Part shown: positions 1-9,141 of the stretch, one piece after another
Position numbering within the stretch: the first letter of the stretch is position 1
How the letters are laid out: each line of letters opens with the position of its first letter
From: JBBRMW01 sp965246845
GTDB taxonomy: Bacteria; Chloroflexota; Anaerolineae; Aggregatilineales; UBA2796
Length of the DNA stretch: 64,000 nt
Direction of reading: 5' to 3'
Assembly: GCA_965246845.1 (NCBI GenBank)
Contig: CBDFFR010000005.1
Coordinates: forward strand, 496,001 to 560,000
Position numbers and translations under genes: made by a program
Notes under the pieces: model-generated
Told to the model about the DNA's origin: nothing
The model's database searches: none
The model's input: only the letters and a program-made list of their open reading frames with translations

Positions 1-452
1 GAGGCGAGATTGGTACGTTCCGTTGTCGCGACAATGCGCGCCGCGTACAGCTTTTTAAAAGCGTGTTCGATAATCACGTGTGCAGCTTCGGCAGCGTATC
101 CCTTGCCGCGACGCGCCGTCAGGACCGCCCAGAATAGCCCGAATTCCGGCGAAACAAGCGTGTGGGTCGGCTGCTCGAATACGCCCCAGGGAATCGTTGA
201 AGGGACCAACCCGACCTCGCCGATGAGTTCACCCGTTGCCTTCAACACGACTGCGTAATCACCATAGGGCGGCTGATAGAGGTTCGCGAATTCGCGGTAG
301 CTGCGTGTGGTCCAGTCTATCCACTGCCCGGATGCCGCATCCTCGTGCGCCGGGTCGAAGGCTTCACGGGTGAGCTGCGCCCGTGCGGGGACATCTGCCT
401 GGACGAATTCGCGAATGATCAGGCGTTCGGTTTCAGTCTGCGGGATGGACAT
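1..452 (-). CDS. GNAT acetyltransferase, RimJ/RimL type (C-terminus off window)
   Basis: I translated the minus strand by hand from ATG at 452 and it stays open to the left edge, giving 150 codons with no stop. It begins MSIPQTETERLIIREF, the usual opening of RimJ/RimL-like N-acetyltransferases (ETxRLxxR). A later segment, GLFWAVLTARRGKGYAAEA, matches the acetyl-CoA pyrophosphate loop (R-x-x-G-x-G/A). The family transfers acetyl from acetyl-CoA to protein N-termini or small amines; the substrate here cannot be told. It lies 26 bp downstream of the GT-C gene on the same strand, so they may be co-transcribed. The C-terminal part is outside the window. Confidence 0.85.
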   Translation of the reverse strand, partial: MSIPQTETERLIIREFVQADVPARAQLTREAFDPAHEDAASGQWIDWTTRSYREFANLYQPPYGDYAVVLKATGELIGEVGLVPSTIPWGVFEQPTHTLVSPEFGLFWAVLTARRGKGYAAEAAHVIIEHAFKKLYAARIVATTERTNLA

Positions 453-478
453 TGGCGTTGCTACTCACGCTGGGCGCA

Positions 479-2014
479 TTATTCTACCCCGGCTATAGCA
501 TTCGTCCGATTTGCAGGCGGGTTGATGTTTCCCGATTGTTGGTTGCGGAATCTGTCGCTCACGCGCCACACCCAGTAGCCGATCACGAACAGCCACGCGC
601 CACCCATGAACACCGCAATCGGGACCAGATCACGCCAGGGTTCATCCATCCACCCGGTGTAGCGCATCGATACGTAGTTGTAAATCAAGGGCTGGAAGGT
701 GACGATGTAGGTCCACCACAGCGTCAGCCGCCGCGCCGGGGTATCGGGCAGCATGGCCGCGAAGGGGATGATCCAGACGAGATACCAGTGCTGGAACCAG
801 ATCGCGCCGAGCAGCAAATAAAACAGGATGATACGCAGCGCTGCCGCGATCCACATCTGGTTTTCCAGCGTTTTCGCGCGGAATAGCCGCCATAGTTCCC
901 ACAGCGCATACAGGCCGAAGAGCGCCGTCGCGCCGCGCGACACGAGCGAGATCGCGGTATCGTCCCCGACGAGCGGACGCAGCGCTTGCCTTACCAGCGT
1001 TCCCGCCGAACTGGTGAACATCCGTCCGCGACGGTCGAGCGCGAGCGAATCGAACCCGACCCAGTAGGGCGCATAGAAAATGAAAACCAGCGCCGCGCCC
1101 GTGACGGCAATCGCAGCATAGGTGAGAATGCGACCGCGCCAGGGCAGATCGTGCCAGATTTTGATTGCGATAATGGGGATGAGCAGCAACGGAATGAACT
1201 TGATCAATGCGCCAATGACTGCCGCCGCCGCCGCGGGGACATACCAGCGTCGCAGCAAACAGCCGACCGAAAGCGCCATCGCCGCGACCATCAGCATGTC
1301 GTTATGGCCTGTCCCGCCTGCGAAGTAGACCATTAGCGGATTCCACGCAAAGAGGTACGCGCCGAGCAGCGCCCGTTCCGGTGCGAGCGCCCGCAATGCC
1401 CATGCGATGAGCGCCGCCGTCAGCGCATAGCCGAGGCACGACAGCAGCTTGAACACCACCACATTCGTATCGCGGTCCGGTCCCGCGATGCGAACGGTCA
1501 GCGCCGCTATCGTCTCCCACGCCGGACCGTAAGCCGAGGTTGCATCCTTCCAGGCGGCGAAGGGCAAAATGTTGTCGCCTGCCGGGACACGCTCCGGCGT
1601 ATCCTGCATCGGGTTCAAGTTGTAAAATGCGGTCATGCGCCCGCGAATGATGTAATCGTAAATATCGGCGGCGTCCATCGTGTGCATCGGGAGCAGCGCG
1701 GCATTCATGATGAGCGCCCCACCAATTAGCACCAGCCAGCCCGCGCGCCCTGCTTTCTTAATCCACCGCGCGCCGATCCAATAGAGTAGGAACAACCCCG
1801 CCATCGCAAGGATATACAGGACCGCGCTCTCCAGTGAATTACCGTTGAGCGTCGCCAGCGATTGTTGCGGCAGGCCGCCATATTTGCTCAGGGGGTAGCG
1901 CCCGCCGAAGGCGAAATACCAGATCGCGGCCATTACCCCGCCGATGAGCGCCAACCCTATCCATGCGGGGATGACAACCACGCCGCGCCGTGTCGAAGCC
2001 GTGCTGTTATCCAA
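479..2014 (-). CDS. GT-C type polytopic membrane glycosyltransferase-like protein
   Basis: 511 aa with about ten to twelve hydrophobic segments. The first loop carries an acidic motif (MDAADIYDYIIRGR, around residues 113-126), followed by aromatic-rich periplasmic loops. This layout is typical of GT-C enzymes (GT87 or mannosyltransferase-like) that use polyprenyl-phosphate sugars in cell-envelope or glycolipid synthesis. Family membership is inferred from topology and the acidic first loop; donor and acceptor are unknown. The reading frame opens with TTG at 2014 behind an AGAGAAA-like site; GTG at 1981 is an alternative. The upstream methyltransferase is on the same strand after a 103-bp spacer. 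Confidence 0.65.
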   Translation of the reverse strand: MDNSTASTRRGVVVIPAWIGLALIGGVMAAIWYFAFGGRYPLSKYGGLPQQSLATLNGNSLESAVLYILAMAGLFLLYWIGARWIKKAGRAGWLVLIGGALIMNAALLPMHTMDAADIYDYIIRGRMTAFYNLNPMQDTPERVPAGDNILPFAAWKDATSAYGPAWETIAALTVRIAGPDRDTNVVVFKLLSCLGYALTAALIAWALRALAPERALLGAYLFAWNPLMVYFAGGTGHNDMLMVAAMALSVGCLLRRWYVPAAAAAVIGALIKFIPLLLIPIIAIKIWHDLPWRGRILTYAAIAVTGAALVFIFYAPYWVGFDSLALDRRGRMFTSSAGTLVRQALRPLVGDDTAISLVSRGATALFGLYALWELWRLFRAKTLENQMWIAAALRIILFYLLLGAIWFQHWYLVWIIPFAAMLPDTPARRLTLWWTYIVTFQPLIYNYVSMRYTGWMDEPWRDLVPIAVFMGGAWLFVIGYWVWRVSDRFRNQQSGNINPPANRTNAIAGVE

Positions 2015-2117
2015 AGTGTTTCTCTTTGCTGGTTTGCGGACGTGTGGAGCATGTTCTGTCCGGTCGGAGTTTAGCAGGCTGTGCTACCGCGCGGCAAGCC
2101 ACCGCTGCGCAGCGACG

Positions 2118-2849
2118 TTACCCGCCGAGTTTTTCCAATACCAGCAGGTGCGACAGCCCAAAAAAGCGGAGCGGCGTTTTCTCGAGGGCATAAAGCATTT
2201 CACGCAGCGCGGGACCGATCTTCGGCAGCCTGCGCGCGATGTTGTCATAGCCGCCGAAGATGCGTGTATGGTCCACTACGCGCACGGGCAGCCCCTTGAA
2301 AATGGCCTCGATGCCATGCGCGGTATATGCGCGGACGTGCGGCGCGAGGCGATTGCGCAGCGGATTGGGTAAATAATTGATGAGCGGCGTATTGCCAAAA
2401 TGGTACTTGCCGCGCCAGTAGTAGCCATGCGTCTCGAATGGATACCAGCGGTTCGGGCAGAACAGGATCACTTTGCCGCCGGGACGCGCCACGCGCACCA
2501 TCTCCGCGGCGCACGCGCGATCATCCTGCACATGTTCGATTACCTCGTTCGAAAAGACCAGATCGAAACGATCCGACGCATATGGCAGCCGTTCGCCGAC
2601 CGCGACCAGCGCGTGCGGGATGTGGACGCGCGCTTCCGCGACCCGCTCCGGTTCGACATCGAAGGCTTCTACATGGCTCGCGAACCGCTCCGCGAAGCGC
2701 GCGGCATAGACGCCGTTGCCGCAGCCGAATTCAAGCACCTGCGCGCCCTCGAGCCGCAGGTAATGCGGCAGCATTTGCAACCGCCGCTCCTGCCCGCTGC
2801 GCCAGACGTAGCTCGGTTCGCCGCGCAGCGCCGCCAGATCAGAAGGCAT
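2118..2849 (-). CDS. class I SAM-dependent methyltransferase
   Basis: 243 aa from ATG at 2849. The SAM-binding motif I is VLEFGCGNGVYAARF, followed by an acidic motif (VEAFDVEPER) and the post-motif DLVFSNEVIEHVQDD found in Methyltransf_11/25 proteins. A tryptophan/tyrosine-rich stretch (YPFETHGYYWRGKYHFG) lies in the C-terminal half. The substrate is not predictable. An upstream in-frame start exists at 2906, but 2849 fits the alignment start and overlaps the stop of the preceding GNAT gene by 11 bp, which implies translational coupling. It is the last gene of a five-gene minus-strand run beginning at 4411. Confidence 0.8.
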   Translation of the reverse strand: MPSDLAALRGEPSYVWRSGQERRLQMLPHYLRLEGAQVLEFGCGNGVYAARFAERFASHVEAFDVEPERVAEARVHIPHALVAVGERLPYASDRFDLVFSNEVIEHVQDDRACAAEMVRVARPGGKVILFCPNRWYPFETHGYYWRGKYHFGNTPLINYLPNPLRNRLAPHVRAYTAHGIEAIFKGLPVRVVDHTRIFGGYDNIARRLPKIGPALREMLYALEKTPLRFFGLSHLLVLEKLGG

Positions 2850-3339
2850 TCCGCACCCGCGCGAGGACGTACACATCCAGGTAGCGCCCATCGCGGAACA
2901 GCCCATCGCGCATCCGGCCTTCGATCACGAACCCGGATTTGCGGTGCAGGTTCAGCGCGCGGGCATTTTCGACCGGGATGTAATGCACCACGCGCGATAG
3001 ATTGAGCATATTTTCCGAGAGCGCGACCACCGCCTCCAGCAGCGCGCTCCCGACGCCCTGCCCCTGCGCTGTCGGGTTGACCATCAGGTGTTGAATTTCA
3101 CCGCTGTGCGCGAGTCGGTTGATGCCGCGCGTCAGTGCCGCCGACCCGATGACTTTACCATCCAGTTCCGCGACCAACCCGAACTCACGCTTGTTGTCCG
3201 GCGCTTTCAGGTGTTCGCGGAAATAATCATTGCCTGCGTAGTGCGGGTCGATGCTCACTTCGGCGGCGGGCAGCGCGTGGATAATCTCCACAATCAGCGG
3301 CCAATCATGGGCGTTGCGACCGCGAATCAACAGAGTCAT
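2839..3339 (-). CDS. GNAT family N-acetyltransferase
   Basis: 166 aa, a complete single GNAT domain. It starts MTLLIRGRNAHDW, has the central strand GEIQHLMVNPTAQGQGVGSALL carrying the Q-x-x-G-x-G acetyl-CoA loop, and ends with the usual NARALNLHRKSGFVIEGRMR motif. The sequence resembles PhnO/YhhY-like small-molecule acetyltransferases; the acceptor is unknown. Its start overlaps the stop of the next upstream GNAT by 4 bp (ATGA), and the two proteins resemble each other at the C-terminus (GFxIExxMR), suggesting an old tandem duplication. Confidence 0.88.
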   Translation of the reverse strand: MTLLIRGRNAHDWPLIVEIIHALPAAEVSIDPHYAGNDYFREHLKAPDNKREFGLVAELDGKVIGSAALTRGINRLAHSGEIQHLMVNPTAQGQGVGSALLEAVVALSENMLNLSRVVHYIPVENARALNLHRKSGFVIEGRMRDGLFRDGRYLDVYVLARVRNAF

Positions 3340-3878
3340 TGCGCGACTTCCGCATGACGCGGGTTGATCCGTCCCATTTTGCAGGCATCCGTATACGCGC
3401 CATCGCGGTACGCATAACGCCGCATCGTCGCCTCGATCTCGAAGCCCATTTTCTTGTAGAGCGCGATCCCGCGCTCGTTATCGCTGAATACTTCGAGTTC
3501 GACGCGGTGCAAATTGAGCCAGTTGTCCGCGAGATCGAGCAACCCACGCATGAGCGCTGTGCCGACGCCCATGCCTTGATAGGCCGTCGCGACGTGTATC
3601 CCCAACCCGGCCTTGTGTGCCTGGTCCAGTTCGTTGCGATGCAGCCCGGCCTCGCCTGCAATGAGGTAACGTCCATCCGGGTAGATTGCCTCCGCGACTA
3701 CCGCGTAATGACCATCGCGCTGGCTTTGAAAGCGCTCACGAAACGTGACCGGGTTGGTATATGGCACAGCAAGGAGGTTATAGCGCACCCCCGGCTCTTC
3801 GCGCGCCAGATAGACCGCTTCCCAATCATCCGGTCGTGCCGCACGGATGCTCAGGTTGAATCCGCCGCGATCCGTCAC
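3336..3878 (-). CDS. GNAT family N-acetyltransferase
   Basis: 180 aa. GNAT features are SIRAARPDDWEAVYL near the N-terminus, GLGIHVATAYQGMGVGTALM with the Q-G-M-G-V-G acetyl-CoA loop, and NERGIALYKKMGFEIEATMR at the C-terminus. It is the middle gene of a tightly overlapped run: 4-bp ATGA overlaps join it to the membrane protein upstream and the second GNAT downstream. Pairing of two paralogous GNATs with a methyltransferase suggests small-molecule or protein modification, but no substrate evidence is visible. Confidence 0.88.
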   Translation of the reverse strand: MTDRGGFNLSIRAARPDDWEAVYLAREEPGVRYNLLAVPYTNPVTFRERFQSQRDGHYAVVAEAIYPDGRYLIAGEAGLHRNELDQAHKAGLGIHVATAYQGMGVGTALMRGLLDLADNWLNLHRVELEVFSDNERGIALYKKMGFEIEATMRRYAYRDGAYTDACKMGRINPRHAEVAQ

Positions 3879-4411
3879 GGCTTCGTGACCACCAGCGGCG
3901 GCTCTGTCGCCTCACTACGCAGGCGCTGCGTGGTCAGGTAGTGCCACGTCCCGAAGACGAGCATCCCAAGCGGTCCAAGCAGGAACATCACGAGCAACAG
4001 CCCGCGCCGTGTACTGCCCCGCACGCCGAGCCGTTTGCTCTCCGCGAACGCGATGAAGCCGCCCGCGAGGTCAAGCACCGCCGTCGCGAGCAGCGCCCCG
4101 ACAAGCGCAGGTTGTACATTGGCGCTTAGTCGGAGCGCGTCGAGCATCGGCCTGAGCTGTTCGGCGGTGACGTTCGCGGTTCCGGTCGGGACACTCGCGA
4201 GCGCCGTGATCACGCTGCTATTGAACGAGATCGCGTAGACGAGCGCCGCCACGACGAAGAAGATATAGACGATGCCGAGCAGGATGAAAACCAGATAGTT
4301 GCCCGTCACGCGCGCGGTGAGGCCACTGTTCGGCGCAATGATCATGAGCAGCCAAATGGGGGTTTGGATCAGGACAATTAGCAGGGCGAGTGTCAGAAGC
4401 ATGGGGTCCAC
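3875..4411 (-). CDS. ABA4-like (DUF4281) four-helix membrane protein
   Basis: 178 aa with four predicted transmembrane segments (about residues 5-27, 38-62, 100-122 and 137-160). The pattern PIWLLMIIAP near the N-terminus and FLLGPLGMLVFGTWHYLT near the C-terminus resembles the ABA4-like family, named for a plant carotenoid-pathway protein but widespread and mostly uncharacterised in bacteria. The assignment rests on these two motifs only. It is the first gene of the overlapped operon that continues into two GNATs and a methyltransferase. Confidence 0.55.
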   Translation of the reverse strand: MDPMLLTLALLIVLIQTPIWLLMIIAPNSGLTARVTGNYLVFILLGIVYIFFVVAALVYAISFNSSVITALASVPTGTANVTAEQLRPMLDALRLSANVQPALVGALLATAVLDLAGGFIAFAESKRLGVRGSTRRGLLLVMFLLGPLGMLVFGTWHYLTTQRLRSEATEPPLVVTKP

Positions 4412-4453
4412 CTTTGTGCAACAGGGAATGTATCACACGCAAGAGGCGGCGGC

Positions 4454-4495
4454 AAACAAACAGGCCGGGTGATCATCATGATTCCTCGGCCTGTT
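4454..4495 (-). terminator. probable rho-independent terminator after the GT-C gene
   Basis: Arms at 4459-4467 and 4487-4495 are exact 9-bp complements (aacaggccg / cggcctgtt) with a 19-nt loop. Read on the minus strand the stem is followed by TTTGTTTG. It lies just past the stop of the gene ending at 4551. The long loop weakens the call. Confidence 0.55.
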
Positions 4496-4550
4496 ATCTG
4501 ACGAATGCGCGTCGTCTGTAGAATACACGGATCGCGTCCCGGATACGGTG

Positions 4551-6689
4551 TTACTTTGCGCGCAGCGTAAACCAACGATACGCGGCAGCCAGCAAACGCG
4601 GATCGACTCCCGGCGACTCTGCGCCATTGTGATGCAGCCTGAGCAGCGGGTCCGCGCCTACCGGAATGTTGATTGTGTACTCGTGCCAATCATCGTCGGC
4701 CAGTGCAATCGTGTCGCCTAAAGGACGGTCAGCGCTCAGGCTGACCGTGCGCCCTTTGCCGAAGGCAACCGCAGAAAACGTGAGTTCATAGCTGCGTGCC
4801 GGGTCGAGCGTCAAGCGTAGGGTCGAGTCCTGCGATGACCAGCGCGCGGGCGTCTCACCAATGCGTTCCGGGGTATACCAGCCCGTGCCAATCGCGCGCC
4901 AATCGGCGGGGTTCCCGATTTGAAGTACATTTTGCTCGATAAATGGGTCGCAGCCGAGCGCCCGCGCCTTCCACCATAGAAGCGCGGAGTCGGGCGATTG
5001 CTGCGCCGGACAGAATTCGGGCTGCTCGTTAAGCCAGCCGATCCACTCATTCTGCTGCGCGTCGCTCATCCAGTCGCGATACGCAAACACATAACCGACA
5101 GGCCACGTTTTCACCAGTGAAGCGAGGTTCGTTGCGGCTTCTCGTTTCTCATTCGCGTTCAGCGTTTGCACGCCCGCAAGCCACGCGAAAAGCGGCTGCT
5201 TCTGGTAATAATCAAGCGTGCTATAAGGAATGCGCGCCAGCCAGCCGTTGACGATGGGGTGTTCGTGGACCTGGCTGTAATACATCGCGAGGAAGCCTTT
5301 GCCGATCCCCGTCCAGCCATATTGCACACCGACCGGGACATCGAAAACGACATATTGGCGCGGGTCCTTCGCGATCCGGTGAAAAATATCATATTCAGGC
5401 AAAGCGCGCACTGGGAACGCATCGAACCCGCCGACATCATACAGCAGCGCGAACGAGACCGCGATCAGCGCCGCTATCGTCAAAGCGCGGCGGCGCTGCC
5501 ACCAACGCACAACCAGCGGCGACCACGCAAGCGCCAGAAACGTGATCAGGATTGTGATCACCGCGCCCGTAAATCGCGACGGGATGCGATGCTGTCCCTT
5601 CAGCAGTTCATGCAGCAGCATGTACCCCGTCGGGATGTGAACTCCCGCGATTTCAATGTCGGGTCCGAAGGCCATTAGCAGCGGCGGCACGATCAGCAGC
5701 AACCATAACAGCGGAAACCTGCCGCGCTCACGCGACCGCCTGCGCCAAACCAGCAGGATTAGCACTGCCCAGAATAGCACAGGGAGAACGTGTCCAAGCG
5801 TGCGGACTTCCTCGTTCGGCGCGAGGCCGAAGAGCGCGGCGGGTGGTAGCGAGTAGTGATAAAGCGTGGTCAAGCCTGCGGGTGGGTACTCCGCCGGGTT
5901 GAGGTTCACCTCGCGCAGCGCGGCCAGCGGGTAAAACCAACTCAGGACGCCCGCGCCCGCAAGCGCAACCACGCCACAGATCACTGGCGCAAGCCAGCGG
6001 CGTTCACGGCGTAGCGTCCATAGCGTCCAAAGGGCGTAGGGCGCGACCACGAACGGGACCCACACCAGAAATTGCAAATCCGTGACGACGACGCCCCACA
6101 GCGCAAGGCCAAGCAGAATTGCCGTAACGCGGCGCGGCAGCCAGCGCGGAGAGGCGATCTCGTCCCAGAGCAGCAGGAGCAGCGGAAACCACCACAGCGG
6201 CGTCAGGTTCAACTGTGCGTAGCTCGAATGCACCATCAGGTACGGCGAGAATGCGAACGCGACCCCGCCCACGAAATCCAATGCAAGCATGGCGTTCGTA
6301 TCGGCAAGTTTCCGGCGCAGCCACGCGAACATGGCCGTTCCGCTCAGGGAGAAGGCCAGCACGATCATCGTGTTCAGTGCCGCGACCCGCCCCAAGAGTG
6401 GCTCGACCACCGTATAGACCGGATACCAGACCGCCGCCAGCGTGTGAATGCTCAGGTTCGAGACGTGCGGGTAGAAAACGTAATTCGTCCAGAGCGGCGA
6501 TTGCCCATGCGCGAACGCGAAGCGCATCCACCAGTAATTCCACATGAATTGATAGTAATCGGTGTCGCGTCCACCCGGAACCGCAGTCGTGAATTGCGCG
6601 GTCAGGGTGCGCAGCACGACAAACGCAATCAGTGTGTAGGCCAGAAACGCCGCAACCGGAAGCCCCCAGCGCCGGAAGTTCGCGCGCAT
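4551..6689 (-). CDS. large polytopic membrane protein, GT-C glycosyltransferase-like
   Basis: 712 aa. The first 430 residues hold about ten transmembrane helices; the remainder is an extracytoplasmic domain that ends in a beta-rich carbohydrate-binding-like segment. The first loop has GGRDTDYYQFMWNYWWMRFA, an acidic/aromatic motif typical of GT-C and YfhO-type proteins. An inferred role is sugar transfer from a lipid carrier to an envelope acceptor. Start is ATG 6689, which overlaps the upstream Uma2 stop (TGATG); a GTG three bases earlier (6692) is equally possible. No Shine-Dalgarno is visible, so translation probably depends on coupling. Confidence 0.65.
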   Translation of the reverse strand: MRANFRRWGLPVAAFLAYTLIAFVVLRTLTAQFTTAVPGGRDTDYYQFMWNYWWMRFAFAHGQSPLWTNYVFYPHVSNLSIHTLAAVWYPVYTVVEPLLGRVAALNTMIVLAFSLSGTAMFAWLRRKLADTNAMLALDFVGGVAFAFSPYLMVHSSYAQLNLTPLWWFPLLLLLWDEIASPRWLPRRVTAILLGLALWGVVVTDLQFLVWVPFVVAPYALWTLWTLRRERRWLAPVICGVVALAGAGVLSWFYPLAALREVNLNPAEYPPAGLTTLYHYSLPPAALFGLAPNEEVRTLGHVLPVLFWAVLILLVWRRRSRERGRFPLLWLLLIVPPLLMAFGPDIEIAGVHIPTGYMLLHELLKGQHRIPSRFTGAVITILITFLALAWSPLVVRWWQRRRALTIAALIAVSFALLYDVGGFDAFPVRALPEYDIFHRIAKDPRQYVVFDVPVGVQYGWTGIGKGFLAMYYSQVHEHPIVNGWLARIPYSTLDYYQKQPLFAWLAGVQTLNANEKREAATNLASLVKTWPVGYVFAYRDWMSDAQQNEWIGWLNEQPEFCPAQQSPDSALLWWKARALGCDPFIEQNVLQIGNPADWRAIGTGWYTPERIGETPARWSSQDSTLRLTLDPARSYELTFSAVAFGKGRTVSLSADRPLGDTIALADDDWHEYTINIPVGADPLLRLHHNGAESPGVDPRLLAAAYRWFTLRAK

Positions 6690-7246
6690 CACATTTTGAA
6701 CAAATCAGCGACCGGGAGCGCGAAACCGGGCAGGACTTCCTCACCCGAAAGCGTGCCATCCATGCCGATATTCTGTGCGTCTTTCTGCCCGACGCGGTAA
6801 ATATCCACCATTTGCTTATTGGGGTAGATCACCCAGACAATGCGCGTACCGCTTTCCAGATACCGAATAATTTTCTTGCGTAGCGTCGTCAATCGATCCG
6901 TCGGCGACTTGACTTCAATTGCAAGGTCGGGCGGGATTGGCATCTCCCGGCTGGGCATCGACATGATCCGTTCTTTGAGGACGAAGCCGAGGTCCGGGTT
7001 GAACACATTCTTCGGACCCATCACATAGCCGCCCGCCTCACCTGTGAGATAGCCGATGTCATGAATTTCCAGATAAATGCCGATTTTGATGCCAATCTTC
7101 ATTGCGATCCGCGACGGTTCAAAACTGCCCATTTTTTCCTCGACCTCGCCATCGATCAGTTCCAGAATGCGGTCCTGATTTTCCGGCAGTTCTTGCAGCG
7201 CCGCGAAGTCTTGCAGACTCAATAATCGGGTGGCGGTTGTCACCAT
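6689..7246 (-). CDS. Uma2 family (DUF820) restriction-like endonuclease
   Basis: 185 aa. The PD-(D/E)xK core is visible as FNPDLGFVL, then PPDLAIEVKSPTDRL where E-x-K supplies the metal and catalytic residues, followed by KIIRYLESG and VWVIYPNKQMVDIY, all hallmarks of Uma2 proteins abundant in Cyanobacteria and Chloroflexota. Their biological role is not established; nuclease activity is inferred from the fold. It sits between the solute-binding protein gene and the GT-C gene on the same strand. Confidence 0.88.
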   Translation of the reverse strand: MVTTATRLLSLQDFAALQELPENQDRILELIDGEVEEKMGSFEPSRIAMKIGIKIGIYLEIHDIGYLTGEAGGYVMGPKNVFNPDLGFVLKERIMSMPSREMPIPPDLAIEVKSPTDRLTTLRKKIIRYLESGTRIVWVIYPNKQMVDIYRVGQKDAQNIGMDGTLSGEEVLPGFALPVADLFKM

Positions 7247-7286
7247 ATCTCACCTCGTCATTCAAGTAGCCAGAAGTATACCGCGC

Positions 7287-9122
7287 CTACTGCCCGCCGA
7301 AGCGCCATGCCTGTATCGTGCGGAAGCGGTCGGTCGGGTCGGCCATGAAGCCGAGCTGCACGCCCTGAATACGCGCATCGATCCCATACGTGAATACCGG
7401 GTCATAGAGCAGCAGCGCCGGGACGCGCTCGCAGAACGCACGCTGGAACTGACGGTACAGTTCGGCGCGGTGGACGCCGTTCGCGGATTCGCGCCGCGCC
7501 GATTCCATGATCTCGCTCAAAATGCGGTCGTTCATTCCGCCGAAGTTCAGGCCACCATCTGCCGGGACCTGCCGCCACAGGCTATACGGGTCCGGGTCAC
7601 TGCCCGGCGCGAGATTGAGTTCGGTCAGCGCCGCCTCGAATTCGCCCGCACGCAAACGATTGTTGTAGGTCTGCGCGTCCGCGACCAGTGTTTGTACATT
7701 GATGCCGAGCGCCGACCACGCCGCGACGACTTCCGCCGCGAGCGCATTTTGCAGCGGATCGTCCTTCACCAGCAGCGTGAAGCGCACCGCATTCGGGTTC
7801 AGTGGAGGAAGGGTGGGGCGCGGCGTGCGCGGGTCCGGCGTGCGGGTCGGGGGCAGGGTGGGCTGGAGCGTGGCAGGGTCCTGTGTGGCGGCGGCATCAG
7901 GAATCGCAACCTGCACAAGACTCAACTGCGCTTTGGCCGAGTCGAGGTTGAACGGATTGAACGCCGAACACTGCACGCCGCGATCATATGCCCACGAATT
8001 CGGCAAAATCGGGCTATCCGCGAGGACCGCGCGCCGCGCCATCACTTTATCGACGACCGCCTGCCGATCCACCGCCCGCGCCAGCGCCTGCCGCATGTGA
8101 ATATCGCGGAAAAACGGCACGTTATCGTTGCGCCAGTTGTAAATGATCGCGCCAAAAGCGGGTTTATACGTGCTGAGGACGGTCAACTGCGTTATCGGGG
8201 AGACCTGATCAATCGCATCGACCGGAATTTCGCCAATCGTGAAGACCTCGCCGCGCTGGAAGGCCGCGACCGCTTCGTTGAAACCCGTATAGAACCGGAA
8301 AATTAGGTCATCAAAGGCGAAGCCGTCCTTGCCTTCGGGTCGGCTGGCGTAGGTGGCTGCGCGTTTGAGCCGCACGCCTTCGACCTGCGCCCCGCTGCCG
8401 ATCCAGCCGTCGAATTGATACGGTCCCGTGCCAATCGGCCTGTCGAGGTTGAACGGATGCTTCGCGAGGTCGGCGGCGTTCGTCCCGCGCAGGACGTGTT
8501 CCGGCAAAATCCCGATCCGCAGATAATCCGTGAAGGCCGCGAGCGGCTGTGCCAGTTCAAAGCGGATCGTCGTGTCATCCACCTTGAGCATTTCGACTGT
8601 TTGCCAGAACGCGCGCAAATCGGGCTGGCCGGGGAAGGCGTTGTCCTGCATCAGGTGGATCGTGAAGATCACGTCGTCGGCGCTGAACGGGATGCCGTCC
8701 TGCCAAAGCACATCGGTCCGTGTCGTGACCACATAGGTCAGGCCGTCGCTCGAAACGCGCGGCGGCGTGGCAGCAAGGTCCGGGATCGCCTCGCCGTAGC
8801 TACCCGTGGTCATCAACCCCTCGAAGATGAGCGCGGAGAGGTCGCGATCCACGCGGTTGTATCCCGCGAGAAGCGGATTAATCTTCTTCGGCGTGCCGAT
8901 GAGCGCTTCGGAGAGGCTCGTCCGGTCGATATTTTGAATGGAAATGGTCGGCGCGGGGGTGATCACGGCGACGGTCGGCGTCGGACCGCGACCGGGCGTT
9001 GCCGTAATGCGCGTGACTGCGGGTGCCGGAGCGGGCAGCGGAGCCGGACGGGTCAACAGCACCGCCGCAAAGATGAGCAGGGCGGCGACGAAGACCGCCA
9101 GCGGACCAAGAATGCGCTTCAA
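7287..9122 (-). CDS. ABC transporter substrate-binding protein, family 5 (oligopeptide/nickel type)
   Basis: 611 aa. An N-terminal hydrophobic segment (residues 5-24) is followed by a Pro/Thr linker, then the SBP_bac_5 domain: INPLLAGYNRVDRDLSALIFEGL, VLWQDGIPFSADDVIFT, and PIGTGPYQFDGW are characteristic. There is no lipobox cysteine, so it is probably anchored by the uncleaved helix. A low-complexity Pro/Thr insert lies near residues 400-440, inside the folded domain. No permease or ATPase genes flank it, so partners must be elsewhere. It follows secG by 19 bp and probably shares its transcript. Confidence 0.85.
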   Translation of the reverse strand: MKRILGPLAVFVAALLIFAAVLLTRPAPLPAPAPAVTRITATPGRGPTPTVAVITPAPTISIQNIDRTSLSEALIGTPKKINPLLAGYNRVDRDLSALIFEGLMTTGSYGEAIPDLAATPPRVSSDGLTYVVTTRTDVLWQDGIPFSADDVIFTIHLMQDNAFPGQPDLRAFWQTVEMLKVDDTTIRFELAQPLAAFTDYLRIGILPEHVLRGTNAADLAKHPFNLDRPIGTGPYQFDGWIGSGAQVEGVRLKRAATYASRPEGKDGFAFDDLIFRFYTGFNEAVAAFQRGEVFTIGEIPVDAIDQVSPITQLTVLSTYKPAFGAIIYNWRNDNVPFFRDIHMRQALARAVDRQAVVDKVMARRAVLADSPILPNSWAYDRGVQCSAFNPFNLDSAKAQLSLVQVAIPDAAATQDPATLQPTLPPTRTPDPRTPRPTLPPLNPNAVRFTLLVKDDPLQNALAAEVVAAWSALGINVQTLVADAQTYNNRLRAGEFEAALTELNLAPGSDPDPYSLWRQVPADGGLNFGGMNDRILSEIMESARRESANGVHRAELYRQFQRAFCERVPALLLYDPVFTYGIDARIQGVQLGFMADPTDRFRTIQAWRFGGQ

Positions 9123-9141
9123 ATAGCGTTGACCCGCGCCG

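Noticed and set aside
7230..8306. 358-codon plus frame opposite the family-5 binding protein
   Set aside because: Antisense shadow; the minus frame shows SBP_bac_5 motifs along its whole length.
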